Shown in pieces: positions 6,327-13,281 of a stretch of DNA of 17,751 bases. The position numbers were made by a program, and so were the translations under genes. Source of the DNA: an uncultured Oscillospiraceae bacterium (GTDB taxonomy: Bacteria; Bacillota; Clostridia; Oscillospirales; Oscillospiraceae); contig CAKTIH010000033.1 in the NCBI GenBank assembly GCA_934565615.1, positions 1 to 17,751 of the forward strand, written 5' to 3'. The notes beneath the pieces were generated by a model. It did no database searches. It saw only the letters and a program-made list of their open reading frames with translations, and was not told the DNA's origin. Numbering within the stretch: position 1 is the first letter of the stretch; each line of letters begins with the position of its first letter.

Positions 6327-7726
6327 AGCACGGTATTGTTACAGAGATTTCAGGGCCGGTGGTCGATGTTCGGTTCGCCGAGGGCGAGCTGCCCTCCATT
6401 AATGACGCCCTGACCCTTACCGCGAATGGGCACACCTATACCATGGAGGTCGAGCAGCACCTCACCGGCGACACGGTGCGCTGCATCATGATGTCCGGCA
6501 GCGACGGTCTGTCCCGCGGTCTCGAGGTCGAGGCTCTCGGCCATGGCATTCAGGTGCCTGTGGGCGAGGTCACGCTGGGCAGAATGTTCGACGTTCTCGG
6601 CCGTCCCATCGACGGCAAGGGCGAGGTTTCTCAGGACGCGGAGCGCTGGAACATCCATCGCCGTCCCCCGTCCTTTGACCAGCAGCAGCCCGCAGCCGAG
6701 ATACTCGAGACTGGCATCAAGGTCATCGACCTTCTTGAGCCCTACGCAAAGGGCGGCAAGATCGGTCTGTTCGGCGGCGCAGGCGTCGGCAAAACAGTCC
6801 TTATTCAGGAGCTTATACACAACGTCGCCATGGAGCACGGCGGCTATTCCATCTTCACCGGCGTCGGTGAGCGCAGCCGTGAGGGCAACGACCTCTGGCG
6901 CGAAATGCAGGAGAGCGGCGTTTCGGATAAGACGGCGCTGGTCTTCGGCCAGATGAACGAGTCCCCCGGCGTGCGTATGCGCGTCGCGCTCTCGGGTCTT
7001 ACGATGGCGGAATACTTCCGCGATACCGAGCATAAGGACGTTCTTCTCTTCATCGATAACATCTTCCGTTTCGTTCAGGCCGGCAGCGAGGTCTCCACTC
7101 TGCTCGGCCGTATGCCCTCCGCCGTCGGCTATCAGCCGACTCTGGCAAACGAAATGGGCTCTCTCCAAGAGCGCATCACCTCCACGAAGTCTGGTTCCGT
7201 CACCTCCGTTCAGGCGGTCTATGTCCCGGCGGACGACCTTACCGACCCCGCCCCGGCGACGACCTTCTCCCACCTTGACGCTACCACCGTTCTCAGCCGT
7301 AAGATATCCGAGCAGGGCATCTACCCCGCGGTCGATCCTCTCGCCTCCACCTCGCGTATCCTTGAGGCGGACATCGTCGGCGAGGAGCATTACAGCATCG
7401 CCCGCCGCGTGCAGGAGACGCTTCAGAAGTATCAGGAGCTGCAGGATATCATCGCTATCCTTGGTATGGAAGAGCTGAGCGACGAGGATAAAAAGACCGT
7501 CGCGCGCGCAAGACGCATCCAGCGTTTCCTGTCCCAGCCTATGTTCGTCGCCGAGAAGTTCACCGGTACGCCCGGCGCGTATGTCCCGCTGAGCGAGACG
7601 CTGCGCGGCTTCAAGGAGATCCTCTCCGGCAGCATGGACGAATACCCCGAGGCCGCCTTCTTCAACGCCGGCACTATCGACGATGTGAAGAAGCGCGCCG
7701 AGCAGCTGCGGAGTGAGCGCGCATGA
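6323..7726 (+). CDS. atpD: F-type ATP synthase beta subunit (catalytic)
   Basis: Beta carries the three catalytic nucleotide sites of F1. The 467-residue protein is the usual length. It shows the N-terminal barrel (MKHGIVTEISGPVVDV), Walker A GGAGVGKT (151-158), the catalytic Glu E183 within GERSREGNDLW, the Walker B strand LLFIDNIFRF (241-250), and a DELSEED-type loop reading EELSDED (383-389) that contacts gamma. Nothing essential is missing. It overlaps the gamma gene by 4 bases at its start and the epsilon gene by 4 bases at its end, the tight coupling expected for equal-stoichiometry subunits. Confidence 0.98.
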   Translation: MKHGIVTEISGPVVDVRFAEGELPSINDALTLTANGHTYTMEVEQHLTGDTVRCIMMSGSDGLSRGLEVEALGHGIQVPVGEVTLGRMFDVLGRPIDGKGEVSQDAERWNIHRRPPSFDQQQPAAEILETGIKVIDLLEPYAKGGKIGLFGGAGVGKTVLIQELIHNVAMEHGGYSIFTGVGERSREGNDLWREMQESGVSDKTALVFGQMNESPGVRMRVALSGLTMAEYFRDTEHKDVLLFIDNIFRFVQAGSEVSTLLGRMPSAVGYQPTLANEMGSLQERITSTKSGSVTSVQAVYVPADDLTDPAPATTFSHLDATTVLSRKISEQGIYPAVDPLASTSRILEADIVGEEHYSIARRVQETLQKYQELQDIIAILGMEELSDEDKKTVARARRIQRFLSQPMFVAEKFTGTPGAYVPLSETLRGFKEILSGSMDEYPEAAFFNAGTIDDVKKRAEQLRSERA

Positions 7727-8139
7727 ACACCTTTAAGCTGAGAGTCATTTCCGCCGAGGGCAGGTTCTTCGACGGCGAATGCGAGAGCCTTGTCTTCCCC
7801 ACCTTGGGCGGCAAAACCGGCGTCCTTGCCAATCACTGCAACATGCTCGGTGCCGTCACCCCCGGCGTTGCGGAATTTACAACACCGGACGGCGCGCGCC
7901 ACAAGGTTGCGGTCGACGAGGGCTTTGTAAAGGTCGAGGATAACGATGTGCTTCTGCTCGTCGGCATTGCCGAGGAACCGGAGAAGTCCGAGGAAAACCG
8001 CGCTCGCCGCGAGGCTCAGCGCCTCAAGGAAGAGGAGCTTCTGCGCCGCAGCATACGCGAGTATAAGGAAGCTCAGGCCACCGTCGCGAAGACCGTCAAT
8101 ACTCTGCGCGGCGTCGATAAAGCCGAAAAGATACAGTAG
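7723..8139 (+). CDS. atpC: F-type ATP synthase epsilon subunit
   Basis: Epsilon sits at the foot of the central stalk and can inhibit ATP hydrolysis. The 138-residue protein has the N-terminal beta-sandwich (about 1-85), beginning FKLRVISAEGRFFDGECESL and containing a GVLANHCNMLGAVTPG stretch like the LPGH-type turn of the family. A C-terminal charged two-helix region follows (about 88-138, rich in Glu and Arg). It overlaps the end of atpD by 4 bases and is the last gene of the operon, with a strong terminator 20 bases after its stop. Confidence 0.95.
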   Translation: MNTFKLRVISAEGRFFDGECESLVFPTLGGKTGVLANHCNMLGAVTPGVAEFTTPDGARHKVAVDEGFVKVEDNDVLLLVGIAEEPEKSEENRARREAQRLKEEELLRRSIREYKEAQATVAKTVNTLRGVDKAEKIQ

Positions 8140-8158
8140 CGGACAGTATACAACAAAC

Positions 8159-8201
8159 AAAACAGGCACAGGAAAGTCAAGCTTTCCTGTGCCTGTTTTT
8201 T
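8159..8201 (+). terminator. Terminator of the ATP synthase operon
   Basis: A perfect 18-bp stem (8159-8176 with 8182-8199) with a 5-base loop ends in a T run. It is a textbook intrinsic terminator. Read from the other strand the stem is followed by a T-rich run too, so it may also stop transcripts coming from greA. Confidence 0.92.
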
Positions 8202-8340
8202 CTTATGACTTTTACTTACTGAGCTAACCGCATGTCGCAGCGCTCTTTTCATTTTCATTATATCGCCCGCATGTGGAAATGTCAAGCGCCGTACGTTTCG
8301 TTAAAGCAGCGCCTGAGGGGATAAGCGTCCCCCCGTTTCC

Positions 8341-8844
8341 TTAGTACTGCATCAGCGGAGCCGAGCCGTCGTCCTCGCCCTTGGTGATCCTGAGTATCTC
8401 CGCCTCGTAGCTGTAGGTATCGCTGACATGGACGGTGAATTTATCTCCGACCTTCTTCCCCAGCACCTCTTTGCCGAAGGGAGATTCCTTGCTGATAAGT
8501 CCGTGGAGCGGGTCGCAGCGCACGGTCGTGACGACCTGGATCACCTGCGTGTCGTCGTCCTCCGGGATGTATATCTCCACCTTGTCGAACAGGCCGACCT
8601 CGTCGGAAGCAGAGCGGTCGTCTATCACCTTCGCGGACTTTATCATCCCCTCAAGGTACCTTATGCGGCTGCGGTTCTTGTTCTGCGCCTGCTTTGCGGC
8701 CTTGTACTCGAAGTTCTCGCTCAGGTCGCCGAAAGCACGGGTGCGCTTGACCTCCTCTATAAGCCCCGGCATAAGCTCAAGCCGGCGGTAGTCAAGCTCC
8801 TCTTTCATTTTTCGGATATCTTCTCTTGTAAGCTCGTCGTTCAT
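8341..8844 (-). CDS. greA: Transcription elongation factor GreA
   Basis: GreA enters the RNA polymerase secondary channel and stimulates cleavage of backtracked RNA. The 167-residue protein has the N-terminal coiled coil with the acidic tip RAFGDLSENFEYKAAKQAQ. The Asp and Glu of GDLSEN are the metal-positioning residues. The C-terminal FKBP-like domain carries SKESPFGKEVLGKKVGD. Phe replaces the usual Ala in the SENAEY motif. I chose the ATG at 8844, with GTGAGGCGG just upstream. A GTG twelve bases earlier (8856) is also in frame but overlaps the preceding stop. The gene lies 8 bases behind a small unknown gene, forming a two-gene operon. No strong terminator follows directly; the bidirectional atp terminator may serve. 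Confidence 0.93.
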   Translation of the reverse strand: MNDELTREDIRKMKEELDYRRLELMPGLIEEVKRTRAFGDLSENFEYKAAKQAQNKNRSRIRYLEGMIKSAKVIDDRSASDEVGLFDKVEIYIPEDDDTQVIQVVTTVRCDPLHGLISKESPFGKEVLGKKVGDKFTVHVSDTYSYEAEILRITKGEDDGSAPLMQY

Positions 8845-8852
8845 TTTCCGCC

Positions 8853-9260
8853 TCACAAATCGATATTGATGGTGTTAAGGCCGTTTTTCTCGAACTCGGC
8901 CATGTATTCGTCCATGCGCGCCGTCAGCTCCGAAAAATCCTCCGGGTCGGTGTCGACCAGGTCAAGGTCGCGCCGGGCAAGCTCTTCGGCAAGGATGTTG
9001 AAAAATACGCCGTCCTCATAGTCGGCGATGGCCTCGTGTATGCCGCCGTCCTCATACGCCTGCGACGGGAAGATGTGCCCGTGCCAGCGCTGGATAAGAG
9101 CGCGCATACCGTGATCCGGGCAGAGCGAGAAGAGCTTTTCCTGAAGCTGGTCGTAATCCTCAAAGCGGTCGTCCCCTCTGGTGGAGTTGAGTATCCAGTT
9201 GCCGATATACACCATGTCAAGCAGACGCCTGAATTCCTTTTCGCTTAGCTCTATGTTCAA
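8853..9260 (-). CDS. Small acidic protein of unknown function, upstream of greA
   Basis: I do not recognise a named family. With the TTG start at 9260, preceded by GGGAGG at a 7-base spacing, it encodes 135 residues. The frame stays open to 9407, but that extension runs into the inverted-repeat element, has no clear ribosome site at its far start and looks non-coding in composition. The protein is acidic and probably soluble and helical. It has a Trp-containing segment (LDMVYIGNWILNSTRGDDR), a central patch with Cys, His and Trp (SLCPDHGMRALIQRWHGH), and a Glu-rich C-terminus. No signal peptide, membrane helix or nucleotide-binding motif is visible. Its tight spacing to greA suggests co-transcription. 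A real gene is likely; its function is unknown. Confidence 0.7.
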   Translation of the reverse strand: MNIELSEKEFRRLLDMVYIGNWILNSTRGDDRFEDYDQLQEKLFSLCPDHGMRALIQRWHGHIFPSQAYEDGGIHEAIADYEDGVFFNILAEELARRDLDLVDTDPEDFSELTARMDEYMAEFEKNGLNTINIDL

Positions 9261-9301
9261 AGTATCGCCTCCCGGCAGATGAGATAATATTAGGGAGAAC
9301 C

Positions 9302-9328
9302 ATACCATCAGCTGACAAGAGCACATAC
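9302..9328 (+). repeat. Left terminal inverted repeat of the element
   Basis: The 27-base arm begins ATACCATCAGCTGACAAG and is the reverse complement of 9555-9581 except at two adjacent positions. Confidence 0.8.
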
Positions 9329-9554
9329 GCCTGACATCATGTCTTTTCGGCGCTTTTTGTCCTTTTCGCCTTGATGGGTTACGACACATCTTCGTCTCAA
9401 AAAACAAAAATCACTCGAAAATCCAAAGCTGTCAGGTGCGCAGCAGTTTTGCCGGAGCAGAAAAGCGTTCAGGCAATGAAAAGCCCGCAGGCAATACTTT
9501 GTGTATTGGCAAGGGCTTTGAAGCAGCATGGGCGTTTTTCTGCCCGTCAAAACC

Positions 9555-9581
9555 GTATGTGTCCTTGTCAGCTGATGGTAT
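9555..9581 (-). repeat. Right terminal inverted repeat of the element
   Basis: This arm ends CTTGTCAGCTGATGGTAT and pairs with 9302-9328. A looser similarity (GGGAGAA against GGGTGAGAA when reversed) continues a few bases outside both arms, so the true ends may lie slightly further out. Confidence 0.8.
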
Positions 9582-9653
9582 TTAGATTCTCACCCATGCT
9601 TATTATAGCAGAGGACATGGCTTAATTCCACAGGTAAACAATACAAATTTTTC

Positions 9654-9682
9654 TTGTAATACAAGCCCCTTTGGGTTATATT
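9654..9682 (+). promoter_or_regulatory. Promoter of murI
   Basis: TTGTAA (9654-9659) and TATATT (9677-9682) lie 17 bases apart. A start of transcription near 9689 would give a leader of about 25 bases before the ATG at 9715. Confidence 0.6.
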
Positions 9683-9714
9683 AAGATGGTTGAGAATATT
9701 GATTGGAGCATTTG

Positions 9715-10524
9715 ATGGATAACAGACCTGTCGGCATTTTTGACTCCGGCTTCGGCGGGCTTACCGCGCTGAAAGCGCTGAGAGAAATGATGCCCGATGA
9801 AAACATAATATACTTCGGCGATAACGGCCGCGCGCCCTACGGCGGACGCAGTGCGGAGCAGCTAAAGGTCATGGCGCGGCAGGACCTCGCGTTTGTCTCC
9901 GGGCTCGGTGTCAAGGCCATCATCGTCGCCTGCGGGACGCTTTCAAGTGCCGCGGCAGACGTGCTTGAGGAATGCCACCTGCCGCTCTCCGGTGTGCTGA
10001 ACGCAAGCGTCAATGTCCTGCGGCAGCGCGGCGGCAGCTCCCCTCTCGGTATAATCGCCACCGAGGCCAGCATAAAAAGCGGTGCCTTCAAAGCCGCGCT
10101 ACGCTCGGCCTTCCTGGCGCGCGAGATCGTCGACCTCGCCTGTCCGGAGTTCGTCCCGCTCATTGAAAGCGGCCACATTTCGCCGGACGATCCCCTCCTC
10201 ACCGCTGCGGTGGAACGCTCTCTCGCTCCGCTCAAGGTGCGCCGTCCCGGCACTCTGCTTCTCGGCTGCACGCATTATGGGATAATCAGCGATGCGATAA
10301 GCGCGTATCTCGGCAGTGATGTGAGACTCGTCAGCGCCTCGGAATGCGCAGCACACGAGATGCGCGACCGGCTCGTTTCCTCCGGCATGACCGGCGGCGA
10401 GGGACGGACGCGGTACCTGACCAGCGGCAGCGCGGAGGATTTCTCCAAGGTCGCCTCGGTCATTCTGGGCATGGGCGATATCCGTGCCGAGCATATCCCC
10501 CCAATGGAGGTCGAATACATATGA
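9715..10524 (+). CDS. murI: Glutamate racemase
   Basis: The enzyme interconverts L- and D-glutamate for peptidoglycan synthesis, with two cysteines acting as acid and base. With the ATG at 9715 (GGAG six bases upstream) it has 269 residues, the usual length; a TTG twelve bases earlier is in frame but less likely. Visible motifs are IFDSGFGG (8-15, D10 and S11), IIYFGDNGRAPYGGRS (31-46), VACGT with catalytic Cys C73, and LLGCTHYG with the second Cys C185 and His H187. The canonical ACNT motif reads ACGT here, so the Asn that contacts substrate is Gly. YFGDTxRxPYG also carries an Asn in place of the Thr. Both cysteines are kept, so racemase activity is expected. It overlaps the next gene by 4 bases. 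Confidence 0.9.
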   Translation: MDNRPVGIFDSGFGGLTALKALREMMPDENIIYFGDNGRAPYGGRSAEQLKVMARQDLAFVSGLGVKAIIVACGTLSSAAADVLEECHLPLSGVLNASVNVLRQRGGSSPLGIIATEASIKSGAFKAALRSAFLAREIVDLACPEFVPLIESGHISPDDPLLTAAVERSLAPLKVRRPGTLLLGCTHYGIISDAISAYLGSDVRLVSASECAAHEMRDRLVSSGMTGGEGRTRYLTSGSAEDFSKVASVILGMGDIRAEHIPPMEVEYI

Positions 10525-10949
10525 TGAAAGACGTTGTGATATCCCTGCACGGCACTCAGAACGCCGGCACGGACGAGGAAGATACCATCGATTTCTCCAC
10601 CGACGGGATGTATACATACGACGGTGAAAACGCCTGCATTACCTATCTTGAAAGCGAAGTGACCGGGCTTACCGGTACGCGCACGAGCGTCATCGTCACC
10701 CCTGACAAAGTTGCCGTCCAGCGCGACGGCTTCATCACAAGCCGTATGTTTTTCATGGAGGGCGAAAAGACCTCGTTCCTGTACGATACTCCCGCCGGTT
10801 CGGCAACTCTGTCGGTTCTCGCAAGAAACATAAAGAAGGACTTCAATGAAAACGGCGGCACACTGGAGCTTGACTATGTGCTCGACCTGGAACACGCAGT
10901 CGTCAGCAGAAACAAGCTCCGTCTGGATATAAAGCAAATAGGGCAATAA
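10521..10949 (+). CDS. DUF1934 / YwiB-like beta-barrel protein
   Basis: The 142-residue product begins MMKDVVISLHGTQ and resembles the DUF1934 (YwiB) family of small lipocalin-like beta-barrel proteins. Features that fit are the early ISLHGTQ strand, a DTIDFSTDGMYTYDGENACITYLES segment read as successive strands, and a late LELDYVLDLEHAVVSRNKLRLDIK stretch. The function of that family is not established. The ATG at 10521 overlaps the murI stop as ATGA, and GGAGG lies 10 bases before it, so the two genes are co-transcribed and probably translationally coupled. A second in-frame ATG follows at 10524. A strong terminator closes the pair. Confidence 0.75.
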   Translation: MMKDVVISLHGTQNAGTDEEDTIDFSTDGMYTYDGENACITYLESEVTGLTGTRTSVIVTPDKVAVQRDGFITSRMFFMEGEKTSFLYDTPAGSATLSVLARNIKKDFNENGGTLELDYVLDLEHAVVSRNKLRLDIKQIGQ

Positions 10950-10951
10950 TC

Positions 10952-10986
10952 AAAGGCGCTGGGAAATTTACCCAGCGCCTTTTTTC
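10952..10986 (+). terminator. Terminator after the murI operon
   Basis: A perfect 12-bp stem (10952-10963 with 10971-10982) with a 7-base loop runs into a T tract. It lies between convergent genes and its reverse side (stem followed by TTTGATTATT) may act on the minus strand as well. Confidence 0.92.
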
Positions 10987-10987
10987 T

Positions 10988-11656
10988 TCAGCGCTCCAGA
11001 CCTGCAAGCGCATCCATTTTCTTCATAAACAGGTGGTTAAACAGCGCGATCACGCGTCCCACGCCGAGCACCGCAAGCACCGTGCCCAATCCGATGCCTA
11101 TCACCCTGTGGCCGCTGGCCACGCATATGAGGGCGGTGAGACAGACGTCAAACAGGTCAAAGCAGTTCTTCGTGATGCCGACCGGCTTGCGGACAAAGTC
11201 AGCAATGGCCTGAACGATTCCGTCTCCGGGGTTCGGGATGACGCGCATATTGAGGGACATCGCCGCACCTATCCCGGTCAGGACGATGCCGGCGATGAGC
11301 ACCGCAAGCTGCGGCAGAAAGCCCTCAGGCTCCGGCAGCAGCGCCGAAAACAGGTTCATGAACCTTGTAAACACAAGACTCAGCGGAAGCTGCAAAACGT
11401 CTTTTCCCAGCGTGAGCAGCAAGGAGCCCTCCGGTCTGCGGATAAGGTGCAGGATAATTTCTACCGCGACAAAGGCGGCATATAGCGCAAAGGTCGCGTT
11501 GCCGAAATTGAGATCATATATAACTGAAACGCTGTATGAAATGGAAATGATCGGTGACACGCCGAGCCCGGATTTGGTGTTGAGGACTATGCCGAGAGCC
11601 AAAATGAGCAGCCCGGCTATATAAAATATCGCCCGGTATATTGTACTTTTCTTCAT
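10988..11656 (-). CDS. YczE/YitT-like integral membrane protein
   Basis: The 222-residue protein has about five to six predicted membrane helices and resembles the YczE/YyaS/YitT group (DUF6198-like). The N-terminal helix is followed by GIVLNTKSGLGVSPIISISYSVS, a stretch typical of this group. The sequence MRVIPNPGDGIVQAIAD near the middle is the second characteristic patch. The last helix (HRVIGIGLGTVLAVLGVGRVIALFN) and short basic tail also fit. The biochemical role of the family is unclear; transport has been suggested for members. It is the last gene of a four-gene minus-strand run, 38 bases behind the flavoprotein gene, and is convergent with the murI operon. Confidence 0.8.
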   Translation of the reverse strand: MKKSTIYRAIFYIAGLLILALGIVLNTKSGLGVSPIISISYSVSVIYDLNFGNATFALYAAFVAVEIILHLIRRPEGSLLLTLGKDVLQLPLSLVFTRFMNLFSALLPEPEGFLPQLAVLIAGIVLTGIGAAMSLNMRVIPNPGDGIVQAIADFVRKPVGITKNCFDLFDVCLTALICVASGHRVIGIGLGTVLAVLGVGRVIALFNHLFMKKMDALAGLER

Positions 11657-11694
11657 GTTTTATCTCTGATTCCTATTACTATCCTATATTTTCG

Positions 11695-13281
11695 TCACTC
11701 TTCGCGCATGTCACGCAGGACGGCCTCGGCGCAGCGCAGCCCGTCCACTGCGGCGGAGGTGATCCCGCCTGCATAGCCCGCTCCTTCCCCGCAGGGATAA
11801 AGCCCGCGCAGACTGCTTTGCAGGGTTTCATCGCGGAGGATGCGCACAGGAGAGGAGGAGCGCGTCTCGGGGCCGGTGAGCACGGCGTCAGGCGCATCAA
11901 AGCCGTGGAGCTTCTTTCCGAGCTCCGGTATGGCGTTATGCAGCACGGAGCTTATCTTCTCCGGCAGCACTTCACGCAGGTCGCCCCAAGTCACGCCCGG
12001 CTCATAGCTCGGCGTGACGCCGCCTTGGCCGGTGCTTGGCCGGCCGGCCATGAAGTCCCCCACGAGCTGTGCGGGGGCGCGGTAGCTCCCGGCATAATTA
12101 TATGCGCGGCGCTCTATCTCGCGCTGCCAGTACATCCCGGCAAGCACACCCTCGCCCGGGAAGTCCTCGGTGTGCAGCGTGACGAGCAGGGCGGAATTGG
12201 CGTTCTCCCCATCGCGCTTTGAATAGCTCATACCGTTTGTGACGACCCCGCCGACTTCCGACGCTGCGGCAAAGACCTTGCCGCCGGGGCACATGCAGAA
12301 GGTGTAAGCGCTTGTGCCGTCAGGCAGATGGACGTTAAGGCTGTAGTCCGCCGGGGGCAGCTCTCCGCGCTCTCGCCCGTACTGGGCAAGGTCTATATCG
12401 CGCTGCTTATGCTCGATGCGCACGCCCATTGAAAAGGGCTTGCGCTCCATGCCAAGGCCGAAATCGCGCAGCATTTCAAAGCTGTCGCGCGCGGAATGGC
12501 CGATGGCGAGGATGAGCCGGGTGCATGGCAGGGTATAATTTCCCGCCGACGTGTGTACAAGCGCATGGGTCAGCCGACCATTTTCGGCCATGATACCGTC
12601 CAGGCGTGACCCGAAGCGAACCTCCCCGCCGAGAGAGATTATCTCATGCCGGAGATTCTGCACAACATCGATCAGAACATCCGTCCCGATGTGGGGCTTT
12701 GCATCATAAGTGACGCTCTCCCGAGCGCCGTGCGCGGCAAATTCCCTCAGCACCCAGAACATGCGTTTATCATGGGTGCCGGTATTTAGCTTGCCGTCGG
12801 AAAACGTCCCGGCTCCCCCTTCGCCAAACTGGACATTCGACTCCGGGTCGAGCTCACCGCCAGCGCGGAAAGCGTCGACGGCGGCTTTGCGGCTCAGCGC
12901 GTCCTGACCGCGCTCAAGGACTATCGGCCTTGCCCCGGCGCGGGCAAGCACCAGCGCCGCGAACATCCCGGCTGGACCGAAACCGACGACGACGGGACGG
13001 GACGCGAATTCAGCATGAGGGATATCATAGACCGGCTCGGTATAGGCGCAGATATCTTTCCCGGCAAGGCGGGCAAGGAGCTTATCCTCCCCGGCGCGGA
13101 GAGCGACGGCGGCGGAGCAGGTATAGTGAATGTCGTTTTTCTTTCTCGCATCGAGCGAACGCTTGACGACGCGGCATTCCGCAATGTCAGATGTGCTGAC
13201 GCGGAGCTTTTTTGCGGCCTTGGTACGGAGACGTGATAGGTCCTCACCCGGCTCAAGGCGCAGATTGTGCACAAGTATCAT
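11695..13281 (-). CDS. NAD(P)/FAD-dependent oxidoreductase (COG2509-like)
   Basis: The 528-residue protein resembles the large FAD-dependent dehydrogenases of the COG2509 type. An N-terminal domain of ~95 residues (MILVHNLRLEPGEDLSRL onward) precedes the FAD-binding Rossmann fold VVVGFGPAGMFAALVLARAG (97-116). Later patches typical of the group are VQFGEGGAGTFSDGKLNTG, TFCMCPGGKVFAA and the C-terminal LYPCGEGAGYAGGI, which closes around the flavin. The substrate is not known. The ATG at 13281 overlaps the stop of the upstream flavoprotein gene by 4 bases (ATGA), so the two are coupled. An in-frame start 42 bases upstream would lie inside the neighbour and is less likely. Confidence 0.87.
   Translation of the reverse strand: MILVHNLRLEPGEDLSRLRTKAAKKLRVSTSDIAECRVVKRSLDARKKNDIHYTCSAAVALRAGEDKLLARLAGKDICAYTEPVYDIPHAEFASRPVVVGFGPAGMFAALVLARAGARPIVLERGQDALSRKAAVDAFRAGGELDPESNVQFGEGGAGTFSDGKLNTGTHDKRMFWVLREFAAHGARESVTYDAKPHIGTDVLIDVVQNLRHEIISLGGEVRFGSRLDGIMAENGRLTHALVHTSAGNYTLPCTRLILAIGHSARDSFEMLRDFGLGMERKPFSMGVRIEHKQRDIDLAQYGRERGELPPADYSLNVHLPDGTSAYTFCMCPGGKVFAAASEVGGVVTNGMSYSKRDGENANSALLVTLHTEDFPGEGVLAGMYWQREIERRAYNYAGSYRAPAQLVGDFMAGRPSTGQGGVTPSYEPGVTWGDLREVLPEKISSVLHNAIPELGKKLHGFDAPDAVLTGPETRSSSPVRILRDETLQSSLRGLYPCGEGAGYAGGITSAAVDGLRCAEAVLRDMREE

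Larger units (their letters stand above)
9302..9581. mobile_element. MITE-like element with terminal inverted repeats
   Basis: Bases 9302-9328 and 9555-9581 form a 27-bp inverted repeat matching at 25 of 27 positions; only two adjacent bases (9320-9321) differ. Each arm contains the palindrome TCAGCTGA. The interior has further structure: 9330-9336 pairs with 9430-9436, 9480-9486 with 9513-9519 (inner arm 9492-9497 with 9503-9508), and GGGC at 9530-9533 with GCCC at 9542-9545. There is no credible coding sequence; an 80-codon minus-strand frame across it lacks a ribosome site. No clear target duplication is seen. A non-autonomous transposable element or dispersed structured repeat is the best reading. 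It fills most of the gap (9261-9714) between the divergent greA and murI units. Confidence 0.6.

Noticed and set aside
6350..7390. A 346-codon minus-strand frame antisense to the beta subunit gene
   Set aside because: Shadow of the highly conserved beta gene; the composition is explained by the coding strand.
8317..8332. A GGGGA/TCCCC hairpin just downstream of greA
   Set aside because: The stem is only five pairs and no T tract follows on the minus strand, so I do not call it a terminator.
9308..9550. An 80-codon minus-strand frame inside the inverted-repeat element
   Set aside because: No ribosome site, Cys/Arg/Phe-rich low-information product, and it spans hairpins; likely a chance frame in a repeat.
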